40,526 bases of DNA. Origin: Bacteriovorax stolpii (GTDB taxonomy: Bacteria; Bdellovibrionota; UBA1018). Below the pieces are notes generated by a model. It was not told where the DNA came from, made no database searches, and worked only from the letters and a program-made list of their open reading frames with translations. The position numbers were made by a program, and so were the translations under genes. The stretch is from contig CAMAQA010000022.1 of assembly GCA_945860415.1 (NCBI GenBank), forward strand, positions 1 to 40,526, written 5' to 3'. This document shows, one piece after another, positions 1 to 7,508 of the stretch (positions within the stretch are counted from its first letter, which is position 1; each line of letters starts with the position of its first letter).

Positions 1-32
1 AAAAATACCCCCTTGCCGGCCTGTTGGCTCAT
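1..32 (-). CDS. 5' fragment of an ORF in the terminal repeat, probable transposase start (partial)
   Basis: An ATG at 32-30 on the minus strand begins MSQQAGKGVF and runs off the left edge. The purine-rich AGGGGGA lies just upstream of the ATG. The same start occurs at 40496 in the right-hand copy. Its place inside a repeated, TG-ended element suggests the element's own transposase, but ten codons are too few to assign a family. Confidence 0.35.
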   Translation of the reverse strand, partial: MSQQAGKGVF

Positions 33-148
33 CTCGATCCCCCTGTGTCAGATGGGAAAGAAACAATCAGAACAGGACCTTGGCTTTAAAGCTCCAAGGA
101 CAGAATCGCTTTGGAATTAACTAGGGACAGAATCGCTTTGGAATCACA
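2..148 (-). mobile_element. Left copy of terminal inverted repeat; probable end of a multicopy insertion sequence
   Basis: Positions 2-148 are the exact reverse complement of 40380-40526 (147 bp). Within it are two direct copies of GGACAGAATCGCTTTGGAAT (98-117 and 125-144, 27-bp spacing) and a hairpin with arms CCTTGG/CCAAGG (78-99). An ORF start points outward at 32. Read outward from the unique DNA, the element begins TGTGATTCC. A TG-beginning end with duplicated motifs suits a DDE-type insertion sequence, but the family cannot be named because the element leaves the contig. The identical copy at the other end explains why an assembly would stop here. Confidence 0.7.
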
Positions 149-180
149 ACCCATCGCCTACTGCATCGATTACGACCCAG

Positions 181-1176
181 TTGACGAGAGTGCAGGCAAT
201 TCTCGAACAGAATCCTGGTAAGCCGTGGTCCGTTGGGGAACTCCAGCCGCCCTACACGAGTTGTGGAGCTGCTCGACCCGCATCTTTCGAGGCATTCCGG
301 ACGGCGCTGGATGCGTTTTCGATCCAGCCCGTGGGCCTAGGAATGGACATCGCTCCCATCAATGCACCGGCCGTAAATATTGATGCGACATCTCTGAGCG
401 AGATGTCGTCGTGGCTGTCAGCCAAGACTACGGCTGGAAAAGTTCTGGTCGTTATTGCGAACCAAGACTTTTTCTTTCAGGAGTACGCCGATCCGAAGAC
501 TGCTCTTGAATCTCAGGGTTTCACGGTTGAAGTGGCTTCGGGGCTAGGCACCCCCAGTACGCCGCACGCAGGAACAGGTCAGAGCAGCGAACCTGGAACG
601 GTGACTCCGAACTTCTCGATCTCTGCCGTTGATCATTCGGCCTACCAGGGTCTGGTGATTGCCGGGGGGTATGGCGCAAGCCAGTACTACTTTGGTTACA
701 AGTCTGACCATGCCAGTAATACCATCACGGCTCAGTCGTACTATGACCCCAGCCCTGCGGCAGGGGCGACCGCTCTCAACGCGCTGATCGGAGACTTCTT
801 GGCCGCCGGAAAGCCGATCCTCGGCGTCTGCAACGGAGTAAACGTGCTGTCTTGGGCGAGGGTGAATGGGGTCAGTCCGCTCTCTGGAAAGACCGTGTCT
901 GCGCCGTATCTTTCCGTGCCGGCCCAGACCTACCGCGGCACGAGCTACACTTCAGATTCCTTGGAATGTCTCATCGCTGGATCCTGCCTTCCGATGAAGA
1001 CTTTCGCCGAGCATAATGGAGCAATAGTCCGACTGCGCAACTCGGTTGGCAACACCAGCAGTTCCTCCGATGATGTTTCGGTCGATGGCCTGATTCTCAC
1101 CGCTCAAGACAATGACTCTGCCACGGAAGGTGGGCAGAAGCTCGCCGAGAAGATCCTGACCTGGGTGAGGGAGTGA
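181..1176 (+). CDS. DJ-1/PfpI (class I glutamine amidotransferase-like) family protein, probably 5'-truncated
   Basis: The C-terminal two thirds looks like a DJ-1/PfpI flavodoxin-like fold. A beta strand KVLVVIANQDFFF opens it, GLVIAGGYGA follows, and the nucleophile elbow GVCNG places the likely reactive cysteine at residue 217 of this reading. A conserved-looking AEHNGA segment and a final GLILTAQDNDSA strand complete it. The family includes proteases, deglycases, chaperones and amidotransferase-like enzymes, so no substrate can be given. The first ~80 residues are not recognised. The frame is open upstream to a TAA at 118-120 inside the terminal repeat. The TTG at 181 has no ribosome binding site, and residues encoded from about 149 read as plausible protein. 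The true start was therefore probably removed by the element at 2-148. The next gene is separated by 140 bp. Confidence 0.65.
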   Translation: MTRVQAILEQNPGKPWSVGELQPPYTSCGAARPASFEAFRTALDAFSIQPVGLGMDIAPINAPAVNIDATSLSEMSSWLSAKTTAGKVLVVIANQDFFFQEYADPKTALESQGFTVEVASGLGTPSTPHAGTGQSSEPGTVTPNFSISAVDHSAYQGLVIAGGYGASQYYFGYKSDHASNTITAQSYYDPSPAAGATALNALIGDFLAAGKPILGVCNGVNVLSWARVNGVSPLSGKTVSAPYLSVPAQTYRGTSYTSDSLECLIAGSCLPMKTFAEHNGAIVRLRNSVGNTSSSSDDVSVDGLILTAQDNDSATEGGQKLAEKILTWVRE

Positions 1177-1260
1177 TCGAAAAGAGCAGCCTTGCTGGGT
1201 TCTTCTGCGGGTTCCAGGGCCAGGAGAACCTACTCACGAACGAGAAGGCTTTTTCACTTA

Positions 1261-1304
1261 ATGCCCACAATAAATGACTTTATAAAATCATTCATTGTGG
1301 GCAT
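1261..1304. promoter_or_regulatory. 44-bp imperfect palindrome upstream of the DUF4143 ATPase gene, probable operator
   Basis: The arms ATGCCCACAAT (1261-1271) and ATTGTGGGCAT (1294-1304) are exact complements. The inner bases also pair, apart from two mismatched positions on each side (1272/1293 and 1278/1287). The centre contains TATAAAAT (1281-1288), and CATAAT at 1302-1307 is another -10-like box. The palindrome ends 12 bp before the ATG of the ATPase gene, and no clear Shine-Dalgarno lies between. A dyad over promoter-like sequence suggests a dimeric repressor site, possibly autoregulation, which is an inference. Confidence 0.55.
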
Positions 1305-1316
1305 AATGATCGAGTC

Positions 1317-2495
1317 ATGCCGCATTTACGCCAACGCCATGTCGTAGTCCTGCTGAGGAAGCTGGCGAGCTTTTGGCCGGTCGTGGGCCTGCTCGGTCCG
1401 CGTCAGTCCGGCAAGTCGACGATTTTTCGTGATCTGCTGGAGTGGGGAGATCCGAAGTCGCTCGACAGCCTCGAGCTGCGCGAGGAGGCCAGGCGCTCGC
1501 CGAGCACCTTCCTCGAGAAGCTGCCCCAGCCTGCGCTGATCGACGAGATCCAGAAGGCTCCCGAGCTTTTTGATGCCATCAAGCTCAAGGTCGATCGCAA
1601 GCGAATTCCAGGCGCATTTCTTCTCACCGGCTCTTCGGGCTTCTCGCCCAGGCTCGGCATTCGAGAGAGCCTGACGGGCCGAATCGGGCTCGCCGAGCTG
1701 CTTCCGCTGACACTGAGCGAGCTTCAGCAAAAGCCGTTTGTGCAGGTTTCTCGCCTTCAGGCCGAGGGGCATCGTTTTGGTGTTCGCGAGCTGCTGCCCG
1801 CAGTGCTGAGTGGGGGCATGCCGGTTCCTGCCTTCATGCGTGACCGCGATCAGCGCGATCAGTACTGGAGTGCCTGGCTTCAGACGACCGTCTATCGCGA
1901 CCTCTCCGCGTTCTTTCCACGAGGCTTCGATGGCGACTTCGCGATGAAGATTCTCGATCGGATGGCGGTCGTGATGAGAGAGGGAGAGCTTCCGACGCTC
2001 AAGCATTTCAAGGACCCAGCGAGAAAGGTCAGGACCTACCTCGACTGCCTGAAGGAGCTTTTTCTGGTCCGCAAGATCGCGTGTCACAGCGAGGGCGTGG
2101 GCAAGGAAACGTGGCTATTTTTTGACTCGGGCCTGGCAGCCCATCTCATGGGCAGGGTCGACGGCGAAGGGGCAACCCTGTCGTTGGCGAGGCACTTTCT
2201 TTGGAACGAGCGTGCCGCTCAGTCGATTTACGCCGGAAAGCGCCTGGTGCGCGAGTACTTCAAAAGCGCCCAAGGGGCTCCGGTGGACATGATCATGGAA
2301 GAGCAGATTCCGATTCGAATCGTGCCTTCAGCGATCGACGTCACTCGGCGGCTGAAGATCGAGGAGCGGGCAGTGCTCGGCGCCATGAAGCGGCTGAAGG
2401 TCTCGCACGGGTACCTCCTTGCGCCTGTCGAGGAGGGGTTTCTACCTCCCAAAAAGGGGGGGGTGGGGGTCTTGCCCTGGGGCGTGTGGAGCTAG
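1317..2495 (+). CDS. AAA-type ATP-binding protein, DUF4143 family
   Basis: This 392-residue protein has the layout of the widespread ATPase family with an N-terminal AAA_14-type domain and a C-terminal DUF4143 domain. The Walker A motif GPRQSGKST is at residues 27-35. Walker B ALIDEIQ is at 73-79, the sensor-like LLTGSS at 102-107, and the family-typical segment LTGR...LLPLTLSEL at 119-136. The biological role of these ATPases is poorly known; many are scattered, laterally mobile genes. The C terminus reads EEGFLPPKKGG and crosses a G-rich tract (about 2455-2470) where sequencing errors could shift the frame, but the reading stays sensible. The gene stands alone behind a strong palindrome and ends 44 bp before recQ. 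Confidence 0.85.
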   Translation: MPHLRQRHVVVLLRKLASFWPVVGLLGPRQSGKSTIFRDLLEWGDPKSLDSLELREEARRSPSTFLEKLPQPALIDEIQKAPELFDAIKLKVDRKRIPGAFLLTGSSGFSPRLGIRESLTGRIGLAELLPLTLSELQQKPFVQVSRLQAEGHRFGVRELLPAVLSGGMPVPAFMRDRDQRDQYWSAWLQTTVYRDLSAFFPRGFDGDFAMKILDRMAVVMREGELPTLKHFKDPARKVRTYLDCLKELFLVRKIACHSEGVGKETWLFFDSGLAAHLMGRVDGEGATLSLARHFLWNERAAQSIYAGKRLVREYFKSAQGAPVDMIMEEQIPIRIVPSAIDVTRRLKIEERAVLGAMKRLKVSHGYLLAPVEEGFLPPKKGGVGVLPWGVWS

Positions 2496-2539
2496 GCTTT
2501 TCTTGCCCCGGCGGCCCGCTTCGGCCATAGTCGCGCCCC

Positions 2540-4444
2540 ATGTCGTCATTGCGGGCCATCCTTCAGGACCGATTCGGTTTCAGCGATTTTCGTTCGTCGC
2601 AGGAGCAGGTCTGCCAGTCGATCGTCGACGGCCACGACGCACTGGTCGTGATGCCCACGGGAGCCGGCAAGTCGCTCTGCTACCAGCTTCCGGGACTCGC
2701 CCGCAAAGGAACCACGCTCGTCATCAGTCCGCTGCTCGCGCTCATTGATGACCAGGTTTCGAAGCTGGTCGCCAAAGGAATGCGGGTCGAGCAGATCCAT
2801 TCCGGACGCACGCGCGAACAGTCGCGCGAAGCCTGCATTCGGTACCTCAAGGGAGAACTCGAATTCCTGTTCATTGCGCCAGAGCGCCTCGCCGTGCCCG
2901 GTTTTCCGGAAATGCTCGAGAAGCGCAGGCCTGCACTCATCGCCATCGATGAGGCTCACTGCATCTCGCAGTGGGGACATGACTTTCGCCCCGAGTACCG
3001 CCGGTTGGGTGAGCGTTTGGGACGGCTGCGTGGGGGTGGGGCGACCGGCGCCTCACTGGGCGCCTCAACAGGCGCCGCAGCATCGGCCGCCGCAGTAATC
3101 GGAGCCCCAACGGGCTCCGCACCGATCGTCGCCCTCACGGCCACCGCGACGAAGCTCGTCCAGGACGACATCCTCCAGCAGCTCGGCATTCCTTCCGCCA
3201 AAAAATTCATCCAGGGTTTCCGCCGCACGAACATCGCCATCCGAGTGCATGAAGTGCCGGTTCCGGATCGAGGCCAGGCCGCCGCAGAAATCCTCGCTGG
3301 AAAGGGACGCCTTCCCGCGATCGTTTATGCTCCCACGCGCAAGGTTGCCGAAGAGATCTCCGCCAAGCTGACGAAGGCAGCGAAGGGAAAACTTCGCGCA
3401 AGCTGCTATCATGCGGGTTTGGATGCCGATACGCGCGAGACGGTACAAGAGCAGTTTCTTGCGGGAAAGACCGACGTGATTGTCGCCACCATTGCCTTCG
3501 GCATGGGCATCGACAAGGCCGACGTGCGAACGGTCATCCATGCCGGTCTCTCCGGAAGCGTTGAAGGCTATTACCAGGAGATCGGGCGCGCGGGACGCGA
3601 CGGACTGCCGTCTGAGGCGATCCTGATGCATTCCTTCGCCGATCAACGGACGCACGATTTCTTTTTTGAGCGCGACTACCCCGAGGTTTCGGTGCTCGAT
3701 CAGGTGCACCGCGCCAGCAGCGCGCGCGCACGGACGGCCGATGAGCTCTACGATGACGTGGGTAAGTGCTCGCGTGAAAGTTTCGACAAGGCTCTCGAGA
3801 AGCTTCGGATCCACGGCGGAATCGTTGCGGGACTCGATGGACTCTTCACGCGAGGAACAGCCGACTGGAAAATGACCTACGAGCGCCAGCGCCTCCACCG
3901 CGAAAAGTCGCTGCAGCAGATGGTGGACTTCGTCCAGTCGACGAGCTGCCGAATGAGCTATTTCCTGAAATATTTTGGTGATCGCGATGCCAAGGGCGAC
4001 TGCGGCATCTGCGATCGCTGCACGCGGGCCGATTCCGACTCCTCGCGCGAGCTGACCTCAAAAGAAAAAACCATCGCCAAGCTGACGCTCGCCGCACTCT
4101 CGCAGTCGAATGGCCTGTCGATCGGCAGGCTCCATGAGCAGGTCGGCGAGTACCAGCGTGGGGTTGATCGCAAGCTTTTCGAGGCGGTCGTCGACCTGCT
4201 CGGGCAGGAGGGCTGGGTGCATGTCCGCCGAGACAGCTTCACCAATGAATCGGGCAAGCTGATCTCCTACCGACGGGTCGAGATCACGGACCTCGGCGAG
4301 TCGTCAGGGGCAGGCGAGCTCGATGACCTGCGGATTGCCGAGGCGTTCGCGGTTTCCGAAAAGGAACCCAAGGCTCGCAAGCCCCGGTCCCGGCGTCGCA
4401 CCCCGGCAGCACGCAGCTCGCGCTGGTCTGGGGCTGAGGCCTAG
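2540..4444 (+). CDS. recQ: ATP-dependent DNA helicase, RecQ family
   Basis: A superfamily 2 3'-5' DNA helicase acting in recombination and fork repair. The RecQ motif 0 is FGFSDFRSSQEQ (residues 12-23). Walker A is PTGAGKS (39-45), the Walker B box is DEAH (137-140) in the RecQ-typical context CISQWGHDFRPEYRRLG, and motif III is TATAT (200-204). Motif VI QEIGRAGRDG starts at 346. The RecQ zinc site has cysteines at 470, 488, 491 and 494, and a winged-helix region follows. The tail after about residue 600 is basic and looks disordered. No HRDC domain was recognised. The unusual part is a roughly 30-residue Ala/Gly-rich insert (about 164-194) between motifs II and III, where other RecQ proteins have a short loop. 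Start: ATG at 2540. Confidence 0.93.
   Translation: MSSLRAILQDRFGFSDFRSSQEQVCQSIVDGHDALVVMPTGAGKSLCYQLPGLARKGTTLVISPLLALIDDQVSKLVAKGMRVEQIHSGRTREQSREACIRYLKGELEFLFIAPERLAVPGFPEMLEKRRPALIAIDEAHCISQWGHDFRPEYRRLGERLGRLRGGGATGASLGASTGAAASAAAVIGAPTGSAPIVALTATATKLVQDDILQQLGIPSAKKFIQGFRRTNIAIRVHEVPVPDRGQAAAEILAGKGRLPAIVYAPTRKVAEEISAKLTKAAKGKLRASCYHAGLDADTRETVQEQFLAGKTDVIVATIAFGMGIDKADVRTVIHAGLSGSVEGYYQEIGRAGRDGLPSEAILMHSFADQRTHDFFFERDYPEVSVLDQVHRASSARARTADELYDDVGKCSRESFDKALEKLRIHGGIVAGLDGLFTRGTADWKMTYERQRLHREKSLQQMVDFVQSTSCRMSYFLKYFGDRDAKGDCGICDRCTRADSDSSRELTSKEKTIAKLTLAALSQSNGLSIGRLHEQVGEYQRGVDRKLFEAVVDLLGQEGWVHVRRDSFTNESGKLISYRRVEITDLGESSGAGELDDLRIAEAFAVSEKEPKARKPRSRRRTPAARSSRWSGAEA
3047..3118. 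repeat. Cluster of short perfect hairpins inside recQ
   Basis: Three small inverted repeats lie in the in-frame insert of recQ. They are GGCGCC/GGCGCC at 3047-3052 and 3059-3064, GGCGCCT-CAAC-AGGCGCC at 3059-3076, and GGAGCCC-CAAC-GGGCTCC at 3101-3118. The last two have 7-bp stems and the same CAAC loop, and all three encode the similar peptides GASLG, GASTG and GAPTG. The repetition suggests that a small palindromic motif seeded and duplicated in a tolerant loop of the protein. Confidence 0.6.
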
Positions 4445-4462
4445 TGCCCGCAACGTTCCGCA

Positions 4463-4491
4463 TTGACGATCGGTTTTTCGTTTCATAGGGT
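4463..4491 (+). promoter_or_regulatory. Candidate sigma70-type promoter for the flavoprotein gene
   Basis: TTGACG at 4463-4468 matches the -35 consensus at five of six bases. With a 17-bp spacer it faces TAGGGT at 4486-4491, a weak -10 box. It lies in the 69-bp gap between recQ and the ATG at 4514. Only the -35 box is convincing. Confidence 0.3.
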
Positions 4492-4513
4492 CCGAAAAAT
4501 CGGAGATTTGCCC

Positions 4514-6979
4514 ATGAATCAGCCCATCACGCAGCAGGTTTTGCCCCGTCAGGCACGAGTCGTCATCATCGGCGGAGGCATCATCGGAACCTCGATCGCC
4601 TACCACCTGGCCCACATGGGCTGGAAGGACGTGGTCCTGCTCGAGCGCGACAAGCTGACCTCGGGTACCACCTGGCATGCCGCAGGCCTGATGGTCACTT
4701 TCGGCTCGACCTCTGAAACCTCGACCGAGCTTCGCAAGTACACGCGCGACCTCTACCAGCGCCTCGAGGCCGAAACGGGACAGGCCACGGGCCTCAAGCA
4801 GATCGGCTTCATTGAAGTCGCCACCTGCAAGGATACGCTCGAAGAATACCGTCGTGTTTCGGCGTTCAACCGCTATTGCGGCGTCGACGTTCAGGAAATC
4901 TCGCCTTCGCAGGTCAAGGAGCTCTTTCCGCTCGCGCGCGTCAATGACATCGAAGCGGGATTCTACGTGAAGGACGACGGCATCGTGAACCCCGTCGACG
5001 TCACCATGGCGCTCGGCAAGGGCGCACGCATGCAGGGTGCGAAGACGATTGAAGGCGTCACGGTCAAGGCCGTGCTGCAGAAGAATGGCCACGTCACCGG
5101 AGTCAGCACCGACCAGGGTGACATCCAGTGCGAAGTCGTCGTCAACTGCGCGGGAATGTGGGCACGCGAACTCGGCGCACGTTCCGGAGTCACCATTCCA
5201 AACCAGGCTGCAGAGCACTACTACCTGATCACCGAGGAGATCCACGATCTTCCGAAGAACATGCCGGTGCTCGAGGATCCTTCGCACCACACCTACATCC
5301 GCGAGGAAGTGGGCGGACTGATGGTCGGACTTTTCGAACCGGTCTGCGCTCCGTGGAAGATCGAAGGCATCCCGCACGACTTCTCCTTCGGCGAAATTCC
5401 TCCGGACTGGGACCGCATGACGCCGTACCTCGAAAAGGCCATGTCCCGCGTGCCGCGCTCGCTCGAAGTGGGCGTGAAGAAATTCTTCTGCGGACCCGAG
5501 AGCTTCACGCCGGACCTGCGCCCGATCGTGGGCGAGGCCCCGGAAGTGAAGAACTACTTTGTCGCTGCAGGCCTGAACTCCATCGGCATCCTCACCGGGG
5601 GCGGCATGGGCCGCCTTGTGGCAGGATGGATCGTCAACGGGCGTCCGGACATGGACGTGACCGGAATGAACGTCGATCGCATGCTGCCTTACCAGTCGAA
5701 TCCGTCTTATCGCCGCGAGCGCACGGTCGAGATGCTCGGCATGGTCTACAAGTGCCACTATCCGACGAAGTCTCCGGAAACGGCGCGCGGCGCGAAGAAA
5801 TCGCCGCTTCATGATCGCCTTGCAGCGCACGGCGCCTATTTCAAGGATGTCTCCGGCTGGGAAGCTCCCGACTGGTACGCTCCCGCCGAGCACGAGCCCA
5901 AGGTCGACAAGCTGTCGTGGGGTCGCATGAACTGGTTTCCGTGGTGGAAGGCCGAGCACGAAGCTGCGCGAAACGGCGTGATCCTGATGGACATGTCGTT
6001 CATGTGCAAGTTCCTGGTGCAGGGCCGCGACGCCGGCAAGTGCCTGAACGAAATCTCCGCCAACAACGTCGACCACCAGACGGGAATGATCACCTACACC
6101 CAGTGGCTGAACCCGGGCGGCAAGCTCGAAGCCGACCTGACGGTGACGAAGCTCGCCGACGACAAGTTCTTTGTCGTCGTGACGGACACGCAGCTTCGCC
6201 ATGCCGAAACCTGGATGAAGCGGAACATTCCGGAGAATGCGCATGCGTTCGTGACGGACGTCACCTCCGGCTATGCGCAGCTCAATATCCAGGGTCCGCG
6301 CTCACGCGAGCTGCTGCAGTCGCTCACGACGGCCGACCTGTCGAACGAAGCGTTTCCGTTCCGTACGGCGCGCGAGATCGACATCGGCTACGCGCGCGTG
6401 CTCTGCATTCGCATCACCTACCTCGGTGAGCTGGGGTACGAGCTCTTCATTCCGGCCGAGCAGGCCACCCATGTCTACGACCAGCTCGTGAGGGCGGGCA
6501 CGGCCTATGGCCTGAAGCACGCCGGCCTGAAGGCCCTGGCCTCGCTTCGCATGGAGAAGGGCTATCGCGACTACGGCCACGACATCGACAACACCGACAA
6601 CGCCTTCGAGACGGGCCTCGGCTTTGCCGTCGACCTCAAGAAGGAAGGCTTCATCGGTCGCGACGAGGCGCTGAAGCAGAAGGCTTCGCCGCTGACGCGC
6701 AGGCTGGTGCAGGTGCTCGTGAAGGACCCCGAGCCGCTGATGTATCACGCCGAAGTCGTCTATCGGAACGGCAAGGTCGTGGGTTACGTGCGCGCGGCAT
6801 CGTACGGCCACACCTTGGGTGGAGCCGTAGGTCTCGCGATGATCGAGGCGGGTGTGCCGATCGATGCGGCGTACCTGAACGACGCCACCTGGGAAGTGGA
6901 GATCAATGGCAGGAAGTACCCGGCCATGGCGTCGCTCAAGCCGCTCTACGATCCGGAAATGAAGAAGATCAAGGCGTAG
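4514..6979 (+). CDS. FAD-dependent oxidoreductase with GcvT-type C-terminal domains (dimethylglycine/sarcosine dehydrogenase family)
   Basis: This is an 821-residue two-part enzyme. The N-terminal half is a DAO-type flavoprotein, with dinucleotide-binding GGGIIG at 20-25 and the segment LTSGTTWHAAGL. There His55 matches the residue that carries covalently bound FAD in dimethylglycine and sarcosine dehydrogenases. After about residue 460 the protein resembles the T-protein of the glycine cleavage system (GCV_T plus its C-terminal barrel), which in this family passes the released one-carbon unit to tetrahydrofolate. The likely reaction is oxidative demethylation of an N-methylated glycine, yielding 5,10-methylene-THF; the exact substrate is not readable. 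The ATG at 4514 fits the start of the Rossmann strand, and the in-frame TTG at 4463 is too far upstream. A peroxiredoxin gene follows after 31 bp, which would suit an enzyme that may leak peroxide. Confidence 0.88.
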   Translation: MNQPITQQVLPRQARVVIIGGGIIGTSIAYHLAHMGWKDVVLLERDKLTSGTTWHAAGLMVTFGSTSETSTELRKYTRDLYQRLEAETGQATGLKQIGFIEVATCKDTLEEYRRVSAFNRYCGVDVQEISPSQVKELFPLARVNDIEAGFYVKDDGIVNPVDVTMALGKGARMQGAKTIEGVTVKAVLQKNGHVTGVSTDQGDIQCEVVVNCAGMWARELGARSGVTIPNQAAEHYYLITEEIHDLPKNMPVLEDPSHHTYIREEVGGLMVGLFEPVCAPWKIEGIPHDFSFGEIPPDWDRMTPYLEKAMSRVPRSLEVGVKKFFCGPESFTPDLRPIVGEAPEVKNYFVAAGLNSIGILTGGGMGRLVAGWIVNGRPDMDVTGMNVDRMLPYQSNPSYRRERTVEMLGMVYKCHYPTKSPETARGAKKSPLHDRLAAHGAYFKDVSGWEAPDWYAPAEHEPKVDKLSWGRMNWFPWWKAEHEAARNGVILMDMSFMCKFLVQGRDAGKCLNEISANNVDHQTGMITYTQWLNPGGKLEADLTVTKLADDKFFVVVTDTQLRHAETWMKRNIPENAHAFVTDVTSGYAQLNIQGPRSRELLQSLTTADLSNEAFPFRTAREIDIGYARVLCIRITYLGELGYELFIPAEQATHVYDQLVRAGTAYGLKHAGLKALASLRMEKGYRDYGHDIDNTDNAFETGLGFAVDLKKEGFIGRDEALKQKASPLTRRLVQVLVKDPEPLMYHAEVVYRNGKVVGYVRAASYGHTLGGAVGLAMIEAGVPIDAAYLNDATWEVEINGRKYPAMASLKPLYDPEMKKIKA

Positions 6980-7016
6980 TGCACTGAGAGCACTCGCGCT
7001 CCAAGAGGAAATGACC

Positions 7017-7484
7017 ATGGAACTCACCGCAGGAAAAAAAGCCCCCGCATTTTCGCTTCCGTCGGACTCCGGCGAGAAGGTCTCGCTCAAGGACTTCGCC
7101 GGAAAACCGGTCATCATTTATTTTTATCCGAAGGACATGACGCCGGGATGCACCACCGAAAGCTGCGATTTCGGCGCGTCCTACAAGGCCATCCAGAAGC
7201 TTGGAGCCGTGGTGCTCGGCATCAGCCGCGACTCGATCGAGAGCCACCAGAAGTTCAAGGCCAAGTACAAGCTGCCCTTCGCGCTCCTGTCGGATGCCGA
7301 TGGCAAGGTCTGCGAAAAGTTTGGCGTCTGGAAGGAAAAGTCGCTCTACGGACGCAAGTTCATGGGCATCGAGCGCACGACGTTCCTGATCGGCGCCGAC
7401 GGAAAGATTGCCAAGGTCTACCCGAAGGTGAAGGTCGCCGGGCATGTGGCGCAAGTCATGGACGACCTGAAGGCGCTCGACTGA
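7017..7484 (+). CDS. bcp: Thioredoxin-dependent thiol peroxidase (peroxiredoxin, Bcp/PrxQ type)
   Basis: A 155-residue cytosolic peroxidase that reduces H2O2 and organic peroxides using thioredoxin. The motif PKDMTPGCTTESCDF carries the peroxidatic Cys45 with Thr42, and the resolving Cys50 lies five residues later. This is the spacing of the Bcp subfamily (Cys45/Cys50). Length is normal. There are two ATGs six bases apart (7011 and 7017). AAGAGGA at 7003-7009 sits 7 nt before the second, which is why 7017 is chosen. It may be co-transcribed with the upstream dehydrogenase and converges on murJ with a 24-bp gap. Confidence 0.93.
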   Translation: MELTAGKKAPAFSLPSDSGEKVSLKDFAGKPVIIYFYPKDMTPGCTTESCDFGASYKAIQKLGAVVLGISRDSIESHQKFKAKYKLPFALLSDADGKVCEKFGVWKEKSLYGRKFMGIERTTFLIGADGKIAKVYPKVKVAGHVAQVMDDLKALD

Positions 7485-7508
7485 ACTGGCCTACAGCCCC
7501 CGCTCTGA

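Noticed and set aside
4304..6244. Open reading frame of 646 codons on the minus strand opposite the flavoprotein gene
   Set aside because: It is antisense to the recQ end and the dimethylglycine dehydrogenase-like gene, whose product is clearly recognisable. It has no family resemblance and reflects codon bias in a GC-rich gene.
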